A stretch of DNA of 5,137 bases from Hyphomicrobiales bacterium (GTDB lineage: Bacteria > Pseudomonadota > Alphaproteobacteria > Rhizobiales > Xanthobacteraceae): assembly GCA_021730825.1 (NCBI GenBank), contig JAKFYO010000024.1, positions 1 through 5,137 on the forward strand, written 5' to 3'. The notes under the pieces were generated by a model. It worked only from the letters and a program-made list of their open reading frames with translations, had not been told where the DNA came from and did no database searches. Position numbers and translations under genes: made by a program. The stretch's first letter is position 1, and each line of letters opens with the position of its first letter. Below, one piece after another: positions 1 to 5,137 of this stretch.

Positions 1-65
1 AGCTTAAAGCGCGATCCCGAAAAGTGTGAAGCGGTTTTCGGATAAGATCGCGCTCCAAAAAAGCT
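1..65. repeat. Bulged inverted repeat downstream of the flippase gene, probably a dispersed intergenic palindrome
   Basis: Positions 8-16 (AGCGCGATC) pair with 46-54 (GATCGCGCT), and 17-23 (CCGAAAA) pair with 35-41 (TTTTCGG). This gives 16 perfect pairs, interrupted by a 4-nt ATAA bulge at 42-45 and closed by an 11-nt loop at 24-34. An outer AGCTT/AAGCT pair (1-5 with 61-65) touches the flippase stop codon. The core resembles a palindrome I remember as very common between genes in Rhizobiales genomes; that is recollection, not a search result. It could fold in the 3' end of the flippase mRNA and stabilise it or help termination. No T-tract after the stem is visible, because the window ends there, so a terminator cannot be claimed. 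Confidence 0.6.
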
Positions 66-1450
66 TACGCCGGCTTCTTCCAGACGAAGACGTGCAGGCC
101 GAGCTTGCGCTTGGTCACCAGATAAAGCATCGCGGATTCGAACATCATCGCCGCCGAGATCGCGATTGCCGCACCATAGAGTTTCAGGTGAGGGATCAGG
201 ATGAAGCAGAGCGACAGGTTGAGAATGAAAGCGCCGGCATAGATCAGCGCGCAGGCTTTCTGCTCGCCGACCATGTTGAGCAAACGCTCGACCGGCCCCA
301 CGCCCGCGCGCGCGAGCAGGCCGACCGCGAGCACGAACATCAGCCCGTAACCCGAATCGAAGCCCTCGCCGAATAGTGCAAGCAGAAATTTGCCGATGAC
401 AAGCAGCCCGAGCGTGCCGGCGAGCGACGGCCAGAACGTCCACTTGATGGAGTCGGTCAGAAACCGCTCTAGCTTATCGCGTTGGCCGGAGACGTGATAC
501 TCCGCGAAGCGATGCGCGGTTGCCGCCGACACCGCGAAATAGACGAAGGCAACCAGCGCCAGAATTTTCGTCGCGGCGTAATAGACCGCGACTTCGTCCG
601 GATCGACGTAAAGCTCAAGGATTAGAATGTCGGTATAGGTCAAGAGAAAATAGAAGCTCTCGACCATGAAAATCGGAAACGCAGTCGCAAGCCAGAATTT
701 CGTTTCGTAAGTCCGCGGACCCGCAGGCACTTTCTCTTTCAGGCGGCGCCCCATCATGACGAGTTGCGCGACCGTGACGATCCAATAGGCGAAAACGGTA
801 GAAGCCATCGCATAGAGCGCGCTGTTCGGCATGCCCGCGTAATGAAATCCCGCCATGAAAGCGAGGATCACGAGCGGGCGCACGATGTAACCCGGCGCAA
901 GCGCCATATCGATCCAGTTATAGGAACGCGAGATTCCGTCCTGCGCGGCGGAGAGCGCATGCATCGGCAGACATGCACACATCAGCACCAGCGGCACGAC
1001 ATAGTGATTGTCGAGATACTTCTGGAAAACGAAGAGCCCCGCGATCGTCGTGCCTGCAACTGCCGTTGCAATGGCGACTACAAACCAGCGGCTCGCGAAG
1101 ATGTAACCGCGGAGCCGCGCGAAATCGCCTTGCGTCTGATATTCCGGAATGAAGCGCTGCGCAGCGGTGCAAAGTCCGAGTGGCACCAGACTTCCGAGAA
1201 GCAGCAGCCATGTCCACACATATACATAGATGCCGAATTCGTAGCGGCCCATCCAGCGAGCGAGAATGATCTGCGAGAGAAACGCGACCGCGGCACCCGC
1301 AATGCGGATCGCAAATGCCGTCGCGGCACCACGCCGCGCAACCGAGTGATCGCTCGTGCCTGTGAAAAGACCGAGCGCACGCGAAATCAACTCGCGCGCT
1401 ATTGCGCGCAAGCTGCGCTGTTCTTCCGGCTGCTGATTGGCAATCGCCAC
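65..1450 (-). CDS. Polysaccharide / O-antigen-type flippase (MOP superfamily, Wzx-like)
   Basis: This 461-residue integral membrane protein probably flips lipid-linked glycan units across the inner membrane for LPS, exopolysaccharide or capsule assembly. A polar cytoplasmic N-terminus (about 1-40) is followed by roughly 12 hydrophobic segments, near residues 42-64, 76-96, 118-143, 149-169, 186-205, 210-234, 252-274, 285-310, 335-360, 367-385, 400-420 and 425-446. The first segment carries the family-typical pattern FLSQIILARWMGRYEFGIY (57-75), and the length is usual for the family. The start is GTG: an in-frame stop lies at 1487-1489, no ATG lies between it and the GTG, and GGGG sits 8 nt upstream. 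The stop is TAA at 65-67. No glycosyltransferase or polymerase gene is in view, so the substrate is unknown. Membership of the flippase superfamily is secure from topology and motifs; the Wzx role is inferred. Confidence 0.85.
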   Translation of the reverse strand: MAIANQQPEEQRSLRAIARELISRALGLFTGTSDHSVARRGAATAFAIRIAGAAVAFLSQIILARWMGRYEFGIYVYVWTWLLLLGSLVPLGLCTAAQRFIPEYQTQGDFARLRGYIFASRWFVVAIATAVAGTTIAGLFVFQKYLDNHYVVPLVLMCACLPMHALSAAQDGISRSYNWIDMALAPGYIVRPLVILAFMAGFHYAGMPNSALYAMASTVFAYWIVTVAQLVMMGRRLKEKVPAGPRTYETKFWLATAFPIFMVESFYFLLTYTDILILELYVDPDEVAVYYAATKILALVAFVYFAVSAATAHRFAEYHVSGQRDKLERFLTDSIKWTFWPSLAGTLGLLVIGKFLLALFGEGFDSGYGLMFVLAVGLLARAGVGPVERLLNMVGEQKACALIYAGAFILNLSLCFILIPHLKLYGAAIAISAAMMFESAMLYLVTKRKLGLHVFVWKKPA

Positions 1451-1458
1451 GCCGATAT

Positions 1459-1462
1459 CCCC
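1459..1462 (-). promoter_or_regulatory. Ribosome binding site supporting the GTG start of the flippase
   Basis: On the minus strand GGGG lies 8 nt before the GTG at 1450-1448. It is the only purine-rich, anti-16S-like stretch close to a possible start between the upstream in-frame stop (1487-1489) and the first membrane segment, so it favours GTG over an internal start. Confidence 0.5.
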
Positions 1463-1485
1463 GTCCCGCGAGTTTTTGCTCGCAT

Positions 1486-1514
1486 TTTATGGAGAGGTAT
1501 CAGAGCGCCGTTAA
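1486..1514 (-). promoter_or_regulatory. Weak sigma-70-like promoter candidate for the flippase
   Basis: On the minus strand TTAACG (1514-1509) and CATAAA (1491-1486) are separated by 17 nt; each matches four of six bases of the TTGACA and TATAAT consensus. The -10 box ends 35 nt before the GTG start, leaving room for a short leader that includes the GGGG ribosome site. A small hairpin, GCGAG/CTCGC (1468-1472 with 1479-1483), lies in that leader. If real, this promoter would separate flippase expression from the upstream synthetase/DUF924 unit. Two four-of-six matches in a short gap could occur by chance. Confidence 0.3.
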
Positions 1515-1539
1515 GAAACCCTTCAGGAAATGTTCCAGA

Positions 1540-2085
1540 TCAGCCGCTGAAGCCGCCGCCCTGCAAATAGGCAATTTCCTCGGGCGTCGATTTACGCCCC
1601 AAGATCTCGTTCCGGTGCGGAAAACGCCCGAAGCGCGCGATCGCATCGCGGTGGATCTCGGCATACTTAATGTTTTCTTGCTTGCCGCTTTTCGCCATCA
1701 GCGCGACACAGCGCTCCTGATCGGCGAGCAGTTCCGAGTGCATGTAGGGCAAATAGAAGAACGTATGCACTTCCGGATCGACGGCTTTGTCGCGGCCCGC
1801 CGCAATCGCGCGTTCGGCGATCTGTTTTGCTTTCTCGTCGGTCGCAAACGCCTGCGGTGTGCCGCGAAACATGTTGCGCGGAAACTGATCGAGCAGAATA
1901 ACGAGCGCGAACGCGCCGTAGGCCGAGCGCTCCCAGCCGTCGAGTTCACCCCGTAATCCAGCTTCATAAGTTTCCATGAAGCGCGCACGGACTTCTACGT
2001 CGAACGCGGGATCGGATGTAAACCACTTGTCCGGCCCCGCGTCCTTCCAGAACAGAAATATTTCTTCCGGTCGCGCAACTGCCAT
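1540..2085 (-). CDS. DUF924 family protein
   Basis: This 181-residue soluble protein has no signal peptide or membrane segment. It carries the conserved blocks of the DUF924 (PF06041) family: an N-terminal PEEIFLFWKDAGPDKWF (6-22), the hallmark LVILLDQFPRNMFRG (61-75), FYLPYMHSE (110-118) and the C-terminal RFGRFPHRNEILGR (151-164), followed by STPEE. The length is normal for the family and it looks complete. Its biochemical role is unknown to me; the fold is thought to be helical and TPR-like, so a protein-interaction role is possible but unproven. The ATG (2085-2083) directly abuts the TAG stop (2088-2086) of the acyl-CoA synthetase gene, and a short AGG lies 6 nt upstream inside that gene's last codons. 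Co-transcription and translational coupling are therefore likely. The stop is TGA at 1542-1540. Confidence 0.88.
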   Translation of the reverse strand: MAVARPEEIFLFWKDAGPDKWFTSDPAFDVEVRARFMETYEAGLRGELDGWERSAYGAFALVILLDQFPRNMFRGTPQAFATDEKAKQIAERAIAAGRDKAVDPEVHTFFYLPYMHSELLADQERCVALMAKSGKQENIKYAEIHRDAIARFGRFPHRNEILGRKSTPEEIAYLQGGGFSG

Positions 2086-3870
2086 CTAGAGCCTGAATGC
2101 CTTGGCCTGGATTTTCTCGTAGAGCGCTGAATCCAGCGGCACGTAAGCACCCTGCGTGGAATCGTTGAAATAGACTTCGTCTTTGACCGCCGAAGGATCG
2201 AAGCCCTCCTTCACGAGATCGAGCTTCCGCTGCTTGAACGTGCCCGTAACATCGAGTTCGCGTTTCAGGCGAATGAAAATCGGACGCGCATAGTCCGGCA
2301 GCGATTTCGTGACATGCGCGCGGAGTGCGGCAAGATCGAGATGACCGTCGGAGACGACCGCGATCATGCCGGCCTTGCCGTCGAACCCTTTCACCGGCAC
2401 GCCATAGACCGTCGCTTCCTGCACGCCGGGGAAAACCGTAAAGGCTTCCGAGACTTCCGAAGTCGAGACGTTCTCGCCCTTCCAGCGGAAGGTGTCGCCG
2501 ATGCGGTCGATGAAATAGAAATAGCCCTTCTCGTCCTGCCGTAAGAGATCGCCGGTGCGGAACCAGGCGTCACCCTTCTCGAAGGCATCGTGCAGGATTT
2601 TCTTCTTGGTCGCTTCCGGGTCGGCATAACCTTCGAAGCGGTTCGTGGGCTTGCTCGGGTCGTTCAGAATCTGCCCGATCGCCTCACCCACTTCGCCGGG
2701 TTCGCAGACGATGCAGAAGCCCTGTTTGTCGCGCACAGGCTGCTCGGTTTCGACATCGAATTTCACGATGCGGGTCGGGAAGCGGTGCGCGAGATATTTC
2801 GGCAGCCGTCCGATAGCGCCCGGCGTGCCGTCGAAATTGAAGCTCGCCACATTGCCTTCGGTCGCCGCATAAAACTCGAGAATTTTCGGAATCCCGAACC
2901 GCTCCTTGAAGAGCGGCCAGACGTCCGGGCGCATGCCGTTGCCGCAGCAGACGCGGATCGAATGCTTCTTTTCGTTGTCGTTCGGCGGCGCCGTCACGAG
3001 ATAGCGGCACAACTCGCCGATATAGATGAAGGCCGTGCACTTCCACTTGACGCAATCGTCCCAGAATTCGCGCGCCGAGAATTTCTCGCGAATAATGACC
3101 GTGCCGCCGCCGATCAGGGTCGCACCCGTCGCGACCATGCCGCCGTTCGAGTGATACATCGGCAGGCAGTCATACATGCGGTCCGAAGGCTTGGTGCCGA
3201 TTGCGCCTGCAAAGCCGTTCGCAGCCAGCATCAAACGATAGTGATTAATGTTCGCGGCCTTCGGCAGGCCGGTCGTGCCGCTCGTATAGATAAAGAGCGC
3301 GCGGTCGTTGATGTCGAGATCGGGACGGTCGCCTTCGGGAATGGCGGCGTTGTCCATCGCGGCGACTGCAGGCTCGATGCGATCGTATTCGTTCGATTCG
3401 CCATGCACCCAGACCTTCGGGGTCGCGGTGATCTGCGCTTTCGCGCCGTTGAAGGAATTGATGAGGCGCGAATCCACGATCACGTGCTTCGGCGCGACGA
3501 TCGAGATCGAGTGTGCGAGCGGCGTGCCGGTGAGATTGGTGTTGAGCAGCGCGACGACTCCGCCCGCGCGGAGGATGCCGAGCCAAATCACGACATATTC
3601 GGGCCGGTTCAGCATCAAGAGGCAAACGACATCGCCCTTGCCGACGCCTTGCGCCCGCGCCCAGCGCGCATACTGGTTCGCACGCGCATCCAGTTCGCGA
3701 TAGGTGAAACGCTCGCGGTCGGAGATCAATGCTTCCTTGTCGCCGAATTTCTTGGCGAGGTCTTCGACCACCCAAGGAAACACGCGCTTCGGGTTCTTCG
3801 CGATCGGCGTTGTCATGCGCAGCGTCGAAAGCGCGCCGCGCAGATATTTGAATTCCTGGATAAGACCCAT
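2086..3870 (-). CDS. Long-chain acyl-CoA synthetase, FATP/FadD6-type
   Basis: This 594-residue adenylate-forming (ANL superfamily) enzyme should activate long- or very-long-chain fatty acids with ATP and CoA, via an acyl-AMP, for beta-oxidation or lipid synthesis. Visible motifs are the nucleotide-binding loop YTSGTTGLPKA (195-205), LPMYHSNGG (236-244), YAATEGN (334-340), the hinge-side WFRTGDLLR (436-444) with adenosine-ribose-binding Asp441, and DRIGDTFRWKGENVSTSEV (455-473). The C-terminal TGTFKQRK (542-549) contains the likely catalytic lysine region. The FATP-style ending (FNDS near 568, YVPLD near 576) supports this subgroup over classical FadD. The ATG at 3870 is preferred: it has AAGGGG 7 nt upstream, and MGLIQEFKYLRG is a typical N-terminus of the group. 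The frame stays open to an ATG at 4155, but those 95 extra residues are basic, low-complexity and overlap the GTPase gene. Exact chain-length preference is not visible. Confidence 0.92.
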   Translation of the reverse strand: MGLIQEFKYLRGALSTLRMTTPIAKNPKRVFPWVVEDLAKKFGDKEALISDRERFTYRELDARANQYARWARAQGVGKGDVVCLLMLNRPEYVVIWLGILRAGGVVALLNTNLTGTPLAHSISIVAPKHVIVDSRLINSFNGAKAQITATPKVWVHGESNEYDRIEPAVAAMDNAAIPEGDRPDLDINDRALFIYTSGTTGLPKAANINHYRLMLAANGFAGAIGTKPSDRMYDCLPMYHSNGGMVATGATLIGGGTVIIREKFSAREFWDDCVKWKCTAFIYIGELCRYLVTAPPNDNEKKHSIRVCCGNGMRPDVWPLFKERFGIPKILEFYAATEGNVASFNFDGTPGAIGRLPKYLAHRFPTRIVKFDVETEQPVRDKQGFCIVCEPGEVGEAIGQILNDPSKPTNRFEGYADPEATKKKILHDAFEKGDAWFRTGDLLRQDEKGYFYFIDRIGDTFRWKGENVSTSEVSEAFTVFPGVQEATVYGVPVKGFDGKAGMIAVVSDGHLDLAALRAHVTKSLPDYARPIFIRLKRELDVTGTFKQRKLDLVKEGFDPSAVKDEVYFNDSTQGAYVPLDSALYEKIQAKAFRL

Positions 3871-3877
3871 TTTTCTT

Positions 3878-3883
3878 CCCCTT
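3878..3883 (-). promoter_or_regulatory. Strong ribosome binding site fixing the acyl-CoA synthetase start
   Basis: On the minus strand AAGGGG is followed by the 7-nt spacer AAGAAAA and the ATG at 3870-3868. This is the best Shine-Dalgarno-like site in the window. It decides between the 594-residue start and the upstream in-frame ATG at 4155. Confidence 0.75.
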
Positions 3884-3920
3884 CGGCAGCGCGCTTTGCG
3901 GCGCTTTTCCGTAGCGTCAG

Positions 3921-3941
3921 CTTCCGACAGATTGCCGGAAG
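3921..3941. promoter_or_regulatory. 21-bp imperfect palindrome upstream of the acyl-CoA synthetase, possible operator
   Basis: CTTCCGACA (3921-3929) and TGCCGGAAG (3933-3941) are inverted copies with one mismatch around the 3-bp spacer GAT. Nine-base half-sites with a short odd spacer are typical of a dimeric repressor site, for example TetR-like regulators of fatty-acid genes. The site lies 50 bp upstream of the synthetase start codon, where a promoter would be expected. I could not identify convincing -35/-10 boxes around it, and no regulator gene is in view, so the regulator is unknown. A simple mRNA hairpin is the alternative. Confidence 0.35.
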
Positions 3942-3981
3942 TGGGCAAGTGCGAAGAAGAAAAAGACTTAGCGGCTTCCGA

Positions 3982-4063
3982 TCGGCAGTGGCGCGATTTG
4001 GCATTCGCGACGCCAGCGCGGCGACCTCTAAGCGCGAATGCCAAATCTAAGCGCCGCTGCTGA
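3982..4063. repeat. Long stem-loop inverted repeat after the GTPase gene
   Basis: A perfect 15-bp inner stem pairs 3995-4009 (GATTTGGCATTCGCG) with 4033-4047 (CGCGAATGCCAAATC). After a 3-nt TAA bulge (4048-4050), an outer 13-bp stem pairs 3982-3994 with 4051-4063, its only two mismatches being pairable as G-U on the plus-strand sense. The 23-nt loop (4010-4032) contains a smaller CGCC/GGCG hairpin. The element ends 12 nt beyond the GTPase stop codon. On the minus strand the nearest T-rich tract (TCTTTTTCTTCTT) starts about 15 nt past the stem, so a textbook intrinsic terminator is doubtful. An mRNA-stabilising 3' structure or a copy of a dispersed palindromic repeat fits equally well. Confidence 0.65.
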
Positions 4064-4075
4064 GGAACGCGAATG

Positions 4076-5137
4076 TTAGGATCGGACCGCCAGCGGGTTA
4101 TCGGTGAGCGCGGCCTTATCGGGCGTATCGACCTGCGGAACGCCGAGGAACGCATTGAACATCTTGCGCACCATCTCCGGCGGCAGATCCTTGGTGATGC
4201 ATACCATGCGGCTTCTACGGTCCGCGTCGGGCCAGGCCTCCAGCCGTGCCGGCGGATGCATCAGATGCTGCACCACATGAAACACCACCGGACGGTCAGG
4301 ATCGTCGTCGAGCTGCACGATGCCTTTCATGCGCAAGAGCTTGTCGCCGTGCGCCGAGCGCATCAGATCGAGAAACATCTCGAGCGTATTCAGCGGGATC
4401 GGCTTCTCGGTCGCAATGCTGAAGGTCTTGATCGAAGCGTCATGGCGCGAGGCCTGATCGTGCGCGTGATGGTGGTGATGCCCGTGATCATGACCCTGAT
4501 GATCGTGGCCATGATGATGATCGCGATGGTGATGGCCGTGCGCGTCTTCTTCGGCGGCGATCACCGCTTCCTCGCGGAGCCAGCGCGCGACATCCGGAAT
4601 TTTCTTCTGCGGGTCATAGAGCCCGGCATGAAGCAGTTCTTCAGCTTTCACATTGCCTTCGAGCACGATTGCCGCTGGATTTAGTTTCTTCAGACGCTCG
4701 CGCAGCGCACCCAGTGCCGCTGCACCTTCCGGTAAATCGGTCTTCGTGATCACGATGCGGTCGGCCATTGCCGCCTGCTTCAGTGCTTCCTCGTGATTGT
4801 CGAGCGTCTTCATACCGTTCACAGCATCGACCAGCGTGACCACGCCATCGAGCCGGTAGCGCAGCGTGAGGTAAGGCTGCGTCATGATGATGTGAATGAC
4901 CGACGCGGGATCGGCGATGCCGGTCGTCTCGATCACGACCCGGTTGAACGGCTTGCAGCGATTGTTGTCGCGCGCACGCAGAAGATTCTCGAGCGAGTTC
5001 ACGAGATCGCCGCGCACCGAGCAGCAAAGGCAGCCGCTCGAGAGCAGGATCACGCCCTCTTCCACGATCTCATAAAGGCTGTGATCGATGCCGATGTCGC
5101 CGACCTCGTTCACGAGCACGGCGGTATCGGAGAGTGC
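4076..5137 (-). CDS. CobW/COG0523-family G3E GTPase, 5' part outside the window
   Basis: These GTPases act as cytosolic metallochaperones or metal-homeostasis factors (zinc, cobalt or metal-enzyme activation). The 353 visible residues start inside the domain with VLVNEVGDIGIDH (7-19). They continue with the metal-binding GCLCC (35-39, the CxCC signature) in GCLCCSVRGDL, the switch-like ETTGIADP (70-77), and the guanine-specificity motif TKTD (131-134). A histidine-rich linker spans about 200-232, and a CobW C-terminal domain about 235-335. Family length suggests only some 30-45 residues are missing, including the Walker A loop (GxxGxGKT), which cannot be checked here. GTG at 5119 codes an internal valine: the frame is open to the edge and the family motif begins upstream of it. 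The stop is TAA at 4078-4076. No Zur-box, cobalamin or nitrile hydratase gene is visible to name the metal, so no symbol is given. Confidence 0.9.
   Translation of the reverse strand, partial: ALSDTAVLVNEVGDIGIDHSLYEIVEEGVILLSSGCLCCSVRGDLVNSLENLLRARDNNRCKPFNRVVIETTGIADPASVIHIIMTQPYLTLRYRLDGVVTLVDAVNGMKTLDNHEEALKQAAMADRIVITKTDLPEGAAALGALRERLKKLNPAAIVLEGNVKAEELLHAGLYDPQKKIPDVARWLREEAVIAAEEDAHGHHHRDHHHGHDHQGHDHGHHHHHAHDQASRHDASIKTFSIATEKPIPLNTLEMFLDLMRSAHGDKLLRMKGIVQLDDDPDRPVVFHVVQHLMHPPARLEAWPDADRRSRMVCITKDLPPEMVRKMFNAFLGVPQVDTPDKAALTDNPLAVRS

Noticed and set aside
1468..1483. GCGAG/CTCGC hairpin as an intrinsic terminator for the DUF924 gene
   Set aside because: The stem is only 5 bp and no T-run follows it on the minus strand; the T-rich part lies in the loop and on the wrong side.
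764..1570. Plus-strand open frame of 268 codons opposite the flippase
   Set aside because: Its Arg/His/Glu-rich translation mirrors the hydrophobic flippase codons on the other strand; no domain is recognisable and it crosses the DUF924 stop region.
2590..4050. Long plus-strand open frame of 486 codons opposite the acyl-CoA synthetase
   Set aside because: It is antisense to a gene with complete family motifs, has an Arg/Ala/Asp/His-rich composition without a recognisable domain, and runs across the intergenic palindromes. It arises from codon bias in high-G+C DNA.
4073..4684. Plus-strand open frame of 203 codons with a methionine/valine/isoleucine-rich stretch resembling a membrane helix
   Set aside because: The hydrophobic stretch is the reverse-strand reading of the histidine codons (CAT/CAC read as ATG/GTG) of the GTPase linker, so it is an artefact of that repeat.
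5117..5119. GTG as the start codon of the GTPase
   Set aside because: The frame continues open to the window edge, and the family block AVLVNE begins before this codon. The Walker A motif that must precede it is absent, so this is an internal valine of a gene cut by the window.
1..5137. A new defence, mobile or biosynthetic system encoded in the window
   Set aside because: All four genes belong to well-known families and look like ordinary chromosomal genes. There is no transposase, integrase, nuclease, reverse transcriptase, CRISPR-like spacing or toxin-antitoxin pair, and no coherent cassette.

Overview
The window reads as an ordinary chromosomal segment of an alphaproteobacterium, most likely Hyphomicrobiales (rhizobial or Bradyrhizobium/Afipia-like). 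This rests on the moderately high G+C, the protein types, and a palindromic intergenic repeat at the left edge that resembles ones I remember as abundant in that order. The genus cannot be fixed from the sequence alone. All four protein genes lie on the minus strand, so transcription runs from right to left.

In transcription order: (1) 4076-5137, a COG0523/CobW-type G3E GTPase with a CxCC metal motif and a very histidine-rich linker. Its N-terminus, including the Walker A loop, lies beyond the right edge. (2) 3871-4075, a 205-bp gap with a long stem-loop just after the GTPase stop and a 21-bp imperfect palindrome nearer the next gene. (3) 2086-3870, a complete FATP/FadD6-type long-chain acyl-CoA synthetase. 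(4) 1540-2085, a DUF924 protein whose ATG directly follows the synthetase stop codon, so the two are probably co-transcribed and translationally coupled. (5) 1451-1539, an 89-bp gap with a weak candidate promoter. (6) 65-1450, a roughly 12-helix polysaccharide (Wzx/MATE-like) flippase with a GTG start. (7) 1-65, a bulged inverted repeat reaching the flippase stop codon.

The genes do not form an obvious single pathway. The synthetase and DUF924 protein look like one transcription unit. The GTPase (metal homeostasis or metal-cofactor insertion) and the flippase (envelope glycan export) appear to be neighbours rather than partners. I found no mobile element genes, CRISPR array, tRNA, rRNA or defence-like cassette, and no convincing new system. 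The points worth a second look are the non-coding palindromes, the histidine-rich linker, and the start-site choice for the synthetase.
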